64,000 nt of DNA from Sialis fuliginosa. Its lineage: Eukaryota; Arthropoda; Insecta; Megaloptera; Sialidae. Both the position numbers and the translations under genes were made by a program. The stretch spans positions 31,062,001 through 31,126,000 of the forward strand of contig OY540810.1 of assembly GCA_961205875.1 (NCBI GenBank), written 5' to 3'. This document shows, piece by piece, positions 23,911 through 35,226 of this stretch. Within the stretch, counting starts at the first letter, position 1. Each line of letters begins with the position of its first letter. The notes beneath the pieces are model-generated. The model ran no database searches, was not told the origin of the DNA, and saw only the letters and a program-made list of their open reading frames with translations.

Positions 23911-24832
23911 AGAGGTGACATTCCAAAATATTTATTCTTTCAAGATATCTCATGAACGACACATGTTACGTGAAAATTTTACAAAATCTCAATTTGCTAC
24001 AAAGCAGAAAAATGTATATTTAGATTGAAATTATCAAAAAATATAAAAAAATAACCAGGCGCATATTAAAAAAAATGTCGAAAAAATATTTTTAAATAAA
24101 ATTGTATAAAAAAAAAAAAATTAATTTGGCACGAGATAGCACTGTGCATTTACTTATTAGCAGATGTTTTTTTTTTATAAAACCGCGTGTGTGTATTTCT
24201 AAATATGATAATATTCGCTTAATTGGTTGTTCTAAACACATAGGCATTCTACCACGTTTCTGCTTTTCACTAATTCTCTGTTTAGTGGTATTGCTCAGCC
24301 TCTTGATGGTGTAGCATGGTGACATTTAACTGAAATTAATTCTAAGATAAGTGAAGTACCATCAAAATCGGTCCAGTATTTTTCGAGTTTAGTCGAAACA
24401 AATAACAGAACAAAATTCTAAAATTATTGCTTGTAAAATGACAGACAATAAATTTGTGAATTTTATTTAAACATCTGCATATTATGTTAGAATATTTAGA
24501 TGTGTAGACCAAATTTTAAGTCAGTTTTATACAAAAAAACTAAAGAAGTTTATAATTATATAAAACATTAAAACCTGTGTTGATCATAAAATATGTATTT
24601 CATTCAAAACAAAAAAAGATATTATTAAAATATAAACCCCTCAATCCCGGTCACCCTGTTTGTATTTATGCACTATGATCGGCCCATTAGTAGCTTCCCT
24701 TTCCGTTTTGTATCCCCGTACTCATACAGTACAGAATACCAACATAATAAAAGCAACCACTAATTATTAATTAAATAAATATGCCAAAATAGCAATAATA
24801 TCTACCTTAAAATATACTAGTACAGTCGGAAC
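23911..24832. other. AT-rich spacer, possibly repeat-derived at 24100-24330
   Basis: Both strands have 70-77-codon frames at 24092-24325. The minus frame includes KQRISEKQKRGRMP and LEIHTR, which could be a worn transposon remnant. I recognise no family. Confidence 0.35.
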
Positions 24833-25647
24833 TCGTTTATTCTAAGCCTTCTGAATCGTTTTGATACGAAGAAGTCGCGTTTATTCGAAGTCGAGAGGGG
24901 CTCCCACCAAGTTATGTATAGATCCTTGACCAATCAGCGTTGGCGCGGGAATTGACGTCACCACGAAGATGTATTCAAATGTATAATGTATAATAGAATA
25001 TCAATTACAAGAAATCCTTTATTTATTCTTGTCTTCGTATTTTTTGATATTTTAACAACCTATAGGTACCATCAAAGAAGTACAAATTCGACATTGCAAA
25101 ATCAAGAAAAATCTATCACAAACAATTTTGTCTATTCGGAAAGTGTCATTTTTACTATACGTTCTATAATTTTGACAGGTTTCTATGATTTTGCAATGTC
25201 GAATTTGTACTTTTATTGGATGTGTTGTTAAAAAACAAAAAATACGAAAACAAGAATAAATGAAGGAATTTTTTGTAATTGATATTCTATTATACATTTA
25301 TAACATTTGAATACGTATTCGTGGTGACTTCAATTCCCGCGACAACGCTGATTGGTCAAGGAGCTATAGAGACTATGTATGTAAATTGTCTTTATATACC
25401 TTGGTATTTAATATTTATCGTTAATAGTTAATCGTGATAGTGAAATAATTTTACTTTATTTTTAATTCGAATATGAGCAAGGTGACGAATGACGACGGTG
25501 ATAAATGTCTCTAATTAATTCTACAAAAATATGTTCGTTTACGCCATAACTCGAGAATGGTGGGAGGTGAAGGAGGAGAAAAAATGTCGAATAAACGAAA
25601 CTCCGCATTTCAGATAAACGAGACTTAAAATAAACGAGTCCCGACTG
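24833..25647. mobile_element. Tigger/pogo-like MITE carrying a nested element
   Basis: The outer termini CAGTCGGAACTCGTTTATT and the complement of CAGTCGGGACTCGTTTATT match at 22 of 24 positions over their full length. TA lies immediately outside both ends (24831-24832, 25648-25649). CAGTCGG-type termini with TA targets are typical of pogo/Tigger elements. Only remnants of the interior are left (24857-24907 and 25404-25623), because the element at 24908-25403 has been inserted into it. No transposase is recognisable. Confidence 0.88.
24908..25403. mobile_element. Nested inverted-repeat element, copy 1 of 2
   Basis: The element sits inside the Tigger-like MITE and is close to palindromic. TTGACCAATCAGCGTTGG and GCGGGAATTGACGTCACC near the left return inverted near the right, as do TATAATAGAATATCAATTAC and TCTTGTCTTCGTATTTTTTG. 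This explains the matching frames beginning MYNRISIT on both strands. A second copy at 33102-33588 shares the whole arrangement. The right end reads TTTATATACCTTG. The left end (CAAGTTATGTATAG) is shorter, and I see no target duplication here. Confidence 0.85.
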
Positions 25648-26171
25648 TATATATGTATTTTAAGAACAACAAACATTCAAATATAACAAAATCTAATATC
25701 ATTTCCAGCCATCTAACAAATCTTACAAAACCAATACCAATATCCCATTAAATCGATCAGATAATAAAAGTTATTAATAAATACACGATACTCAATTTAA
25801 GAAACAACAAAAACACAACAACAATGGATTCTGTATCACAGCATCAGTAACAATAAACATGAAGATATTTCAGATGATTCGTTATAATTTGTTTTCTTAG
25901 CAATGGCGGTCTCATGATACTTCACGGGCTTTGGCTGTGTGATACATAACATATATCATGTGTAATCTTGGATTAAATTATTATTATCGATAATTCAGTA
26001 TAGTTGCAAGATTGAACACGTTCATAATGGTTTTATTTGGAGATTATTGGATTGGTTTCAAGTTTAAATCGTGGTTCTTTCGTTTAATGGTGATGAAGTA
26101 ATTATTTTAAAATGCATTCTGTGAGTGGATTTTACAATATATGTACAACTTATATTTTAAGTAAATATAAT
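25648..26171. other. AT-rich spacer
   Basis: No structured feature was recognised in this stretch. Confidence 0.5.
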
Positions 26172-26872
26172 AAAATAGCATGGTTTGGCCATAAAATGCA
26201 CACTCCTTAAACTTTTTAAAATGTATTAATTAATAAAGTTGTCAACTTTGTCAATTTTAGTAATAATAGTGATTATGTAATACATTAATTTGAAAACATT
26301 ATATGACATAACCTCACTTAAGAATTATATTTTTCTTACATTGATCTATTTTTTTAGAATTAAAAATATTAAATTCAACAAAAAAACTGTCACTTTATGT
26401 ATGTCAATGCAAACATACAAAATTTTATCTTGATTAAAGATGTAACGATGAAACAGAACTCAAGATAAAGATTTAATCATTGTAATTTGCAAAAAAGTTA
26501 TATCTTTGAATAAAATAATTAAAAAATACAATTATTATAATATGTCAATTGCAGCTACTGTGGCACTTCTCGGCGGATATTTTTTTAACTATCAGACTAA
26601 TTATATATTTTACGATCCATTTATTCAGACATATCGTTTTCCGTTTCAGTAAACTGAACATTTTCTTACTTCTAGTTATCCGATTTGGCTGAATTTTAAT
26701 AGGGTTCTATTCTGATAATACATAAAGTTAATTCAAAAAGATGTCTGTTTATTTATTACGTTTTGCGACCTGTACGTGTAGCCGTCGCTTAAAAATTTTA
26801 ATTTCACGAAAAATTGAACTTTGTTTATATTTTTATTAAGAGAAAATTAAAACCAATCGATATTAAACTAAA
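26172..26872 (+). repeat. Dispersed 0.7-kb repeat (TTTGGCCATAAAATG family), copy 1
   Basis: Landmarks are TTTGGCCATAAAATGCACAC at the left, AACTCAAGATAAAGATTTAA in the middle, TATTTATTACGTTTTGCGAC near the right, and ATCGATATTAAAC at the end. The same landmarks recur in order at 34392-35150. I see no terminal inverted repeats or coding capacity, so the element class is unknown. Confidence 0.75.
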
Positions 26873-27410
26873 AAAATTTTTTTATGGCGAGAATAGAACA
26901 CATTCCAAGCTATAGCTTGCTTGGGATGTGCAAAAATAATTTTAAAGATTTATAAAGTAAACATAATATTTTCTATTAACTCTAAATAATAATAAAAAAA
27001 TATCATTTAAAAGTAGTTTCAACTTAAAAAGAATTATTTTTAAAGAAAATAAATAACATTTCTTTTTGCTGAGTGTCTAAAATAGCTATAAACTATATTA
27101 AATAATATTAAATATTTTATTTTTCAAGCTGAACTTTACTTTCTTTTGTTAACTAACCAGTTCTATAAAAAACACTCGTCAATATATTTTGAAATGCTTT
27201 ATAAACACAAAATATGAATAAAATCATCATATATTAAAATTAGAAAATCCATATTTCAAGTAGGTCAAATTTATCTACTTATATTACGTAATAAACACAA
27301 GTTAATACTATCCGAAGAAAGCAGGTAAAACTTCTGGAAAGTTGTTCAATTTAGAGAACGATAAAGGTAACAAATTAAATTTCCCTTACATATTTGACCG
27401 TCGCGTGACG
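26873..27410. other. AT-rich spacer
   Basis: I see only a 12-bp inverted word, AAGCTATAGCTT, near 26910. Confidence 0.5.
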
Positions 27411-27476
27411 CCACTGGCCTCTAACCCCAATACAGGTCAGTGGAGGGATGAGTCGTTACGGAGGTAGCAGATTTAG
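27411..27476 (+). other. GC-rich hairpin with a possible 41-nt exon
   Basis: CCACTGGCCT (27411-27420) pairs with AGGTCAGTGG (27434-27443), giving 10 base pairs with one G-T pair around a 13-base loop. The loop-side TACAG (ending 27435) could serve as a splice acceptor, with CTAAC as branch point. A donor-like TTTAG|GTGAAT follows at 27476/27477. The 41 bases between are open in only one frame (VSGGMSRYGGSRF). The acceptor would sit inside the stem and its pyrimidine tract is short, so this is tentative. Confidence 0.2.
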
Positions 27477-28191
27477 GTGAATGTAAAGGTACAACAGAGA
27501 GCGAAATAGGTATATTGAATAAGAATAGAAGAACATGTAACGAAAGATGTCTTTATATACATATAGGCCGCTTTTGTGCTGTGAAATTGTTGGAATTGTT
27601 TTCTTTATATGTTTCAATTTAGTAAATAGTTAAAGACTGCGCAGAGCTTTACGCTAATATCTCGCTGTTGCTGTGGATAGCGTGTTCGTTTACTAATTGA
27701 TAAACCATTACTTTAATGTGCGCGAAATTAAATAAACAGCTTTTGTTTATTTATTGCTGTTTTTCCCAGCGTCCATTACTTCAATTAAAACAATGAATAT
27801 TTGATTGTACGCGCTAGAGTTTTAACAATTTATTTTTATTTGCTAGAAATATTTTTAACCAGTAGTTAATCCCGTCAAAAATGATAGGAGAAAATAATTT
27901 ATAAACTTCATGCTGTTGTATTATTTAGTAGATAAAAACATTGCAATATATGGTATTATTTTGACAGTTTATAGGATTAATCAAACACTTACAACGGAAA
28001 TTATACAATTCGATTGATGTTTAATCAATTTATAATAATTATCCTACAGATGGATCTCATAAACTTAAATTATATTTTATAAAAAATCGATTAAAATAAT
28101 ACTCACATAATATTATTTGATGATTAGGTAGAATTACATATAAAATTATACTTGGTATAAAAAAAATTGTACAGAAGCAAAAGCAAAACTA
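27477..28191. other. AT-rich spacer
   Basis: Nothing recognised. Confidence 0.5.
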
Positions 28192-28513
28192 CCCGGGGAA
28201 AAATTTATATCTAAAGTGATCAAATCAGATCATGATAGATCTGCATTTTGAGATAAAATCATATTTTTTTCACTAGTTTTTGATCTGTGGAGACCTGCAA
28301 AGATCTCTAAAGATTGTTGTAGATCATGAGATTCAAACGTTGAAAATTCATGAACTTTCAACGTTACAACGATCTTCAGAGATCTTTGTAGATCGTTGTA
28401 GATCTTTGAAGGTCTCCAAGATCAAAAACCAGTGAACAAATATAATTTTGTCTCAAAATGCAGATTTATCAAGATTTGATTTGATCACTTCAGATCTAAA
28501 TTTTTTTCCCGGG
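28192..28513. mobile_element. GATC-rich palindromic MITE
   Basis: The 322-bp element starts CCCGGGGAAAAATTT and ends AAATTTTTTTCCCGGG, with TA outside each end. The two halves are complementary along most of their length, including TGATCAAATCA and TTTGAGA. It holds thirteen GATC words, where about one is expected by chance. There is no open frame. Termini and TA target suggest a Tc1/mariner-type non-autonomous element. Confidence 0.88.
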
Positions 28514-29640
28514 TAGAATCTTTCGTTCTCATTGTCAGTACGATTGTTAGCAATGACAGCTGTTGGATTTTAGAAATTTAGTTTTTATTCAGATCCAATC
28601 CATACGTACCCTACAAATTGACATTGGTTTTCTTTCGTTTGTAAGCAAATTCATTCTAATACAAACAACATAATATGATACATTCTTTGAAACCGATTTA
28701 TTTTTTAGATACTTATTAGTCTTTTCAAGTATTTAAAAGTAATAAGCTTCTAAATACTGGGTTCTAATTAGCTCATTTGGAGATTTACTAGCTTGCAGAC
28801 TGATAACTATTTTTAATGAAACCGAGCGTTTATATTAAGGACTGATAACATTTGCAGGAAATAATGACATTTTAATATAGCTGAGAATAAATTATAACTT
28901 GAATTATTTTACGACTGTATTAAAGAAAAACAATTCAAAATATGCTGTTTTCTATAATTAATTTTTATATTATGGTTAAATACGTATAAGTACTAAATTT
29001 CGATTTGGCAGTAAATTTTGGTCAAGACTCTTTACAAGAAAAAAAAATTAACAACAAATTTGTCACAATATTAATAGGAGAGCAAATATTTGGATGTATG
29101 AAATAACAATGAAATCTTTACATACGGAGTGAACTACACCTTATGTATTCATAAAAAAATATAATAGTTTTTTAAAGATATTTTATATTGCTCATTTGCT
29201 GCAACAACATCATAACTCAAAAATTGCAATTTCTGAGTTGTTTATACAGGAAAAACCGTTCAGACATGTACTTTATACAGCAAGAATGACATATCTAACA
29301 ATAAGCTAACTACGAGAGAGCATAAATATATTTGAAAATTATCATATATATATAATGTTATACCAATTCAAAACTTTAAACGTGTCTCCTGAAAAATTTC
29401 AATTTTTGAGTTATGACGTTGCAGCGGATGAGCGAATTATATTGATTTGTCACTTCTACACCATGACCTAAGATCTACAAAAACATATGAATCACGTGTA
29501 ATACAAGTAATATGTACCTACATCTGTTCTATCTTTTCTAGCAGCACAGATAGAAATTGCTTACACCCAGTCGTACAAACAAAACCCACAAGACATTTTT
29601 AAAGCACCAACTTATCCAGCATATCCCGAACCGCGCAACA
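28514..29640. other. AT-rich spacer
   Basis: No supported feature was found. Confidence 0.5.
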
Positions 29641-29884
29641 CTAAAAAACATACAAACTTGTTTTAATTAACCGGATAAATAATTAACCGCAACAGAGCCG
29701 ACCTACATAATTTTTAGCGTCATATAACTGTATAATACGAGTCAGTTTACGACTCCGGATCGAGCTCACAATTGTGTCATTACGGGAACAATGCCGGTTG
29801 GAATATTTAAATGGATGTACGGCCCCCTTCACGACTTCATCCAGCCGCTGTTATCTTGATGATGAATGCGCCACTAAATTGTAA
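29641..29884 (+). promoter_or_regulatory. Less AT-rich intronic flank upstream of the microexon
   Basis: About 240 bases of mixed composition lead up to the candidate microexon, with no repeat signature. Conserved upstream intron sequence is common beside regulated microexons, but conservation cannot be seen from one genome. Confidence 0.25.
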
Positions 29885-29956
29885 CGGCTTTTAGCCGGTT
29901 GAGGTGCTAATAGGTTTTCCTTTCATTGCAGGACTCTGCCGTGTATATGGAAGCAG
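29885..29956 (+). CDS. Candidate 25-nt microexon with acceptor, branch point and donor
   Basis: A complete set of splice signals brackets 29932-29956. GCTAATA (branch-point-like, about 20 bases upstream), GGTTTTCCTTTCATTGCAG (pyrimidine tract and acceptor, AG at 29930-29931), the exon GACTCTGCCG...GGAAGCAG, and the donor GTAATT from 29957 all fit insect consensus. A small perfect hairpin, CGGCT-TTT-AGCCG (29885-29897), lies just upstream. The exon is open in all three frames (for example DSAVYMEA). Its 25-nt length is not a multiple of three, so inclusion would shift the frame unless paired with another exon. The parent gene is not visible; if real, the gene is on the plus strand and this region is intron. 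Chance assembly in AT-rich DNA is possible but less likely with all four signals present. Confidence 0.45.
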
Positions 29957-30236
29957 GTAATTGTACTTGAATTACTTCAATTAATTTGATAAGATGTTGT
30001 CAATATTATGTACATATGAGTGGAAATCGATCTATATTTTTCGGTTGTAAGATTTTTTTTTTTAAATTCGTGCGTGTTATTAGCTAGAGTGAATGAACGT
30101 ATCCATTTCATGTTATAGGAATGTGGTTGTTTATAAAAAAATTCTGATAAATAATATTACAAATCTATCATTTGATAGTAGAATATTTTGTAGATTTGAC
30201 GAAACCCACTAAAACCGATGGTAAGGATGGTCCTTT
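29957..30236. other. AT-rich intron-like spacer
   Basis: Nothing beyond the downstream flank of the candidate microexon was recognised. Confidence 0.4.
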
Positions 30237-31035
30237 CAGAGCCGGCCTTAGCAAATCTGGCGCTCTGAGCGAGATTCCTCTCCCCCAACAAAAAATTCTG
30301 AAAAATCACCGAAAATGTCATTTTTTGTATATCATTTTGCACATTTTTTAGCGTCTATTCATAGAACTTAATTTACATTAGAATACATTATGAATAAAAT
30401 GAGCCTTAATCGAACTCTCTACCGGAGATATGTCGTCGTGAAATTGGGTCTCCGCGCATCATAAGTATATGTGAGCATTCCATAGGTCGTAATTTAATAG
30501 ATCAAAACTAAAATGATTGATTCGTCATATCTCCTAAACAAATAAACATAGTGAGCTCATTTTTATTTTATTTTCTTTGTTATTTTATAGAAAACAAAAA
30601 AGTACTTACAGTTTTGATGGATTTCGCGATAGTATCGCAGATAAAGCGTAAAACGTGAAAATTCTGGGGATTGGTTTTAGAGTGATTGTAATTTTTTCAT
30701 AAAAATGAATAATTTTTACAAGAATTTGAAGAAAATATAAAAAAAGATAGTTTAAGAGAATAAACATCAACCTTTAACTTGCCTTAAAATACCTTATTAA
30801 ATGATTTGTTAGTTAGCAACTGTCAAGAATCGATTTTTCTTAGAATTTTTTTTTATTAACAATATATATATTTTTTGCAAAATCTTCACAGAAAAACAAA
30901 AAATTTAATTTTAAAGATAAAAACAAAATAAGTTTATTCAAAAACTACAGCCTGTACACTGATTTGAAACAAAAAAGTCACTTATGACATATAGTGCACC
31001 GCCCCTCTGGCCTATCGCCCCCCCCCCCTAAAACC
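30237..31035. mobile_element. Possible degraded hAT-like element
   Basis: The left side starts CAGAGCCGGCCTTAG and is GC-richer for about 70 bases. The right side holds CCTATCGCC, an 11-base C run (31018-31028) and CTAAAACCG, which when inverted resembles a degraded CAGAGCCGG...TTAG terminus. I found no 8-bp duplication, so the boundaries and class are tentative. Confidence 0.3.
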
Positions 31036-32047
31036 GTAGAAAAAAGTGTTCCGGTTATACCTCTTATGTGGGTCTAATAAATAGGGATTAATGTAAACAA
31101 TTTTTTTAACATTTCAATACTGACAGCAATGAATAATATAATATTAATAGAGTTATTAATGTTCATATAAAAAAGAGCCAATGAAATTAATCAATATATC
31201 GAAATTATAAAAAGAAAACATAATTTTCTAACAACTTGAATGCATAACAGCAGTAAATAGCAACTAGGTATATATTTTAATTTCAGTATGAATAAAACAT
31301 AGAATATCGTATCATTTAGTTATCATTAGTTCATCGTCTAAGTCTAAACTACATTATTCATATAGGAACAAAGTTCCAATATCCGTTTAAATAACAACAA
31401 CGTATACATGTTGTTAAAATGATCCAGGCATTTTCAGTGTTCCACTAACTGAACAAAGCTTTGAACATAAATCATTTTAACTTTAGATATATTCTGCGTG
31501 ATTCTAGTTCGATAAATAGGATTATTTCTGATTTAATCCCGCTAGTTCTCCATACGAGACTTACCCCTTAATGCCTCGTATGTTTCAGTCCTAGCATTAA
31601 TTACATTTAAATTTGAATAACTTAATTATGTTTTCATCGCTGAAAATTTAAATACACATTATATCAATTCATATATATGTATGTGATATTGGTTGGTTAA
31701 TATAAATTAACATTTCAAGAAGACAGTAAAATATAGGTAGTCATTCAAAAAAATAAAATGTGTTGTCCGATCCTTGTGTTGCTAAAGCGTCTCCGATAAG
31801 TAAAGAATTGATGTAATATGATACACATTATACTTTTACAGTATAATTGGACACTGTTACGTATTAGTGTACCAACTCATATACAAAGCTCATTTCGAGA
31901 TATCAACGTTTTTGATGTGCGAAGAGAAAAATACATAAATGATGTTATATTTATTTTTATTAGAAAAAACTAATTTTCCATTTGGTTGGTTAATAAGTTG
32001 TACATCTTGCAATATAATCTGAAAATAATTTCTTTTATAATCATATA
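31036..32047. other. AT-rich spacer
   Basis: No supported feature. Confidence 0.5.
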
Positions 32048-32570
32048 AGGTATCGGTACTAGTTATGGCCGCTATAAGAGCAAGGTTTTGTTTCTTTTTT
32101 GTAATTCTTATGAACTCATGTTACTTATAAAACAAGTAACTCTTTATTGAATCAATTTAACTACCAAAGTCCGCAAATATAGTTTTTTTTAAATTATAGC
32201 CTTTTATTTTGTTTATGTTTTTTCTCCAGTAATGGATAAAGTAAAATCATTAACCAGTAATGAGCACGCAGTGATGGACACTTGCTAATGATTAAAAAGT
32301 GATAAGTACTACGACACAAAAGATATAAAAGAAAGAATCGTCAAATTTGAAACAATGTAAAGCAATTGCTATGATAATATAATAATTAATAAATAAATTA
32401 TACTAATAATTAGTTTAAATGTCCACCATTTTGACACCTACTGGCCGATCGTATATAGATTAATATTCAGAAATGATAGTAATCAAATACCAACAAATAT
32501 TTCTAATTCAGTACATTTTATTAAAAAATAGCCAGTACTGGGGTCATATCCAAGATTGGTGCCAGTACCT
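32048..32570 (+). mobile_element. TA-target MITE family B, copy 1 (523 bp)
   Basis: The termini AGGTATCGGTACTAGT and GGTGCCAGTACCT are inverted repeats and both ends abut TA (32046-32047, 32571-32572). Shared internal landmarks in all copies are GCAAGGTTT near the left, ACCAAAGTCCGCAAATATAG, GATAAGTACTACGACAC, and CCACCATTTTGACACC. Other copies: 37717-38270 (opposite orientation), 46473-47028 and 48679-49985. A TA duplication places it with Tc1/mariner-type elements. No transposase is encoded. Confidence 0.92.
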
Positions 32571-33101
32571 TACTTGTATTATTAATATTATAAAGCATCA
32601 ATATTCTCATCGTGTAGAGATATTATACTTATTTTTGCATCTAAAATATTTAGCTCATAAATTGTTGGATACATTTTTCGAAGAGTTAGTTTAATATAAA
32701 ATCGGTTATTTATTAAATATTTAATATACATTTTGTAAATACCACGGTTGAATATTGTTGACATAAGGACAATTTAATCAAAAACCAACAGTTTTCCCCA
32801 ACCACCATATAATAACAATGACATATATATTTACAATTCTTTTGAAATTGGAGCACATATCATATTTATGTTTTATTGATAACAAAAACCAGCTTCTTTT
32901 GTTCTATCTTCAGTCGAGTTATTTATGAATAAATATTTTCAACAGCATGTATTTATTGGAATGAGAATAAAATGTATATTCATTATAATGTTTTTAAATT
33001 TAAAAGCCTCTTATTGTGTATTTGTTTACAATATATCAGGGGTGCCAACTAAAAATTTTGTGTTACAATTTAAGGTTTTTCTTAAAAATGTGATAAGATC
33101 T
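32571..33101. other. AT-rich spacer
   Basis: An 80-codon frame (32925-33167) runs into the next element. No coding signature is present. Confidence 0.45.
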
Positions 33102-33588
33102 CAAGGTATATATAGACAAGGTAGTCTCATCAGCTCTTTGACCAATGAGCATTGGCGCGGGAACTGACGTCACCACGAAGACATTTTCAAATGTTAGAAA
33201 TGTATAATAGAATATCAATTACAAAAAATTACTTTATTTATTCTTGTTTTCGTATTTTTTGATGTTTTAACAACACATACAATCAAAGAAGTACAAGTTC
33301 GACATTTAAAAATCATAAAAAGCTGTCAGAATCACAGAACGTATTGCGAACTTAAGAATAGATCAAATTGTCTGTGATAGCTTTTTTTATGATGTTGCAA
33401 TGTCGAATTTGTACTTATATGATTGTATGTGTTGTTAAAATATCAAAAAATACGAAAACAAGAATAAATAAAGGAATTTTTTGTAATTGATACTCTATTA
33501 TACATTTCTAACTTTTGAATATATTCCCTGGGTGACGTCAATTCCCGCGCCAACGTTGATTAGTCGAGGAGCTGATGAGATTACCTTG
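33102..33588. mobile_element. Inverted-repeat element, copy 2 of 2, with 9-bp duplication
   Basis: The element starts CAAGGTATATATAGAC and ends GATGAGATTACCTTG. It is flanked by ATAAGATCT on both sides (33093-33101 and 33589-33597), an exact 9-bp direct repeat. Nine-base duplications are typical of Mutator-like elements. The arms pair over nearly their whole length and match the copy at 24908-25403, including GGCGCGGGAACTGACGTCAC. No transposase is present. Confidence 0.85.
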
Positions 33589-34391
33589 ATAAGATCTACT
33601 ATTACTTGAATTTTATTTAACATTAAAAAAATTAGATTTTTTTAAATAAAGCCACATTGACTTGTCGGTCACCCCTACAATATAACATACTGAAAGTATT
33701 TTTTAAATGAAAATAACGTTTACAATAGGCGAAATTAAAATTACTTTGCGTGTTTCAGAAAATTGCGTGATTTACACATTGTTAGTGAATGTATGTGTGT
33801 ATGTTAATTTAAAAACAAATAAAAACATTTTAACAAATAGTTCTGTCAGTCTTATATCAGAGAGAATGTTTTAAATAGAACGAATTTAATAACGAAAATG
33901 GAATGTTTGCAGAATATTTAATTTTAACATAAAACTGTTTGTATCAAAGTTTTTTTCTAATATTTATTTAGGGGCGAATAATAAATAGTAAATAACAAAT
34001 AAAAAAAAAAGTTTTATTAATTTTATGTTATTTTCTGTATTTCACTTCTGGATTTTTTTTTAGATAGGTACTAATTAGTTGGTAAACTTAATAATAATGA
34101 AATGTGGTGAAGTAATTTTTATTTTTGAAAAACATTAAAAAATGTTTTAACAATATTTAAATAATATAAAATATATCCCCAATCTGCTTTGACCATCTGA
34201 CAATCTTCTACTGTTTCGATCGAAGTAGAATATTTGTAAAACACGTGTGATTGGGTCTGAACGAAGAAATAAAATAAAATCAGAATTTCGATATGATTGC
34301 CGATTTGCATGTCGAATATTGTCGAATTTATAACTTTTTTTTATAAATTCATAAACTACAAAATATATCGAGATTTTATTCGTTGTATATA
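33589..34391. other. AT-rich spacer
   Basis: Overlapping minus-strand frames (34119-34425) are AT-driven, with no recognisable domain. Confidence 0.45.
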
Positions 34392-35150
34392 ATACGAAAT
34401 AACACGGCTTGGCCATGAAATGCACACCTCTTTAATTTTATTTTATATGTAGGTACCTAGTACATATATACATGTAAATATAATTGCCAACTAAATATAC
34501 GTTACTAAAAATTAAAAAAAAAAAAAATTGTTGCAAATGATGTAATTTATCGATGTCCAAAAAAGTTAAGTTTTTAGGTTAGAATCGGTTACAGAATAGA
34601 TTATTGCATTTTTATATTTTAAAAATTTAAACTTACCAAATTTAATCTTTATTAAAGATCTAATGTAACGAAACAAAACTCAAGATAAACATTTAAATGA
34701 TTGTAAATTACAAAAAGAGATATTTATTTCTATAGTATATAAAAATGAATGTTCGTTTATATGAGACTTATAGACTTATAGAATTACTGAACCGATTTCA
34801 ATGCGGTTTTCACGAATAGTTAGATCATTTTTTTGTGCAGTATCGTAGCTATTAATATTTTATGAAAATCTAAGATTTTATTTTTAATTGAATTAATATC
34901 CCCGGGTAACACCGGGTCCAATGCGCTAGTGTATAATAAAATAGACCAGAACACAACAAATTCAATTGGATATTTTTTTATTTCTAGTCATTCAATTTGG
35001 CTGACAATGAGTTTAAATAATAAAGGGTTGCTGTTGATTTATTACGTTTTCCGACCTGTCATGTTTTTACCGGCGTAAAAGCTACAAAAATTCGACATAA
35101 TGAACTTTTTTATAATTTTAAAACAGAAAATTTAAACTAATCGATATTTA
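34392..35150 (+). repeat. Dispersed 0.7-kb repeat, copy 2, interrupted by a Helitron-like element
   Basis: The landmarks seen in 26172-26872 recur in order: CTTGGCCATGAAATGCACAC, AACTCAAGATAAACATTTAA, ATTTATTACGTTTTCCGACC, and TAATCGATATTTAAC. Between the second and third lies the Helitron-like insert 34729-34929. Confidence 0.75.
34729..34929 (+). mobile_element. Short Helitron-like element (201 bp)
   Basis: It begins TCTATAGTATATAAAAATG and ends CCGGGTCC then AATGCGCTAG, followed by T. 5' TC, 3' CTAG and no target duplication are Helitron hallmarks. The 3' GGGTAACACC word just inside the end can form a small hairpin. The same 3' end occurs inverted at 5631. The element cannot encode its own Rep/helicase. 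Confidence 0.7.
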
Positions 35151-35226
35151 ACATACCTAAGTACTTCTGTCAGAAAATGTGAACTTATAAGTGAGTTGCT
35201 GAAGGAATTTAAGAAATAATAACATA

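Noticed and set aside
24986-25297. Two opposed 81-codon frames both starting MYNRISIT
   Set aside because: They are mirror translations of the two arms of the nested palindromic element.
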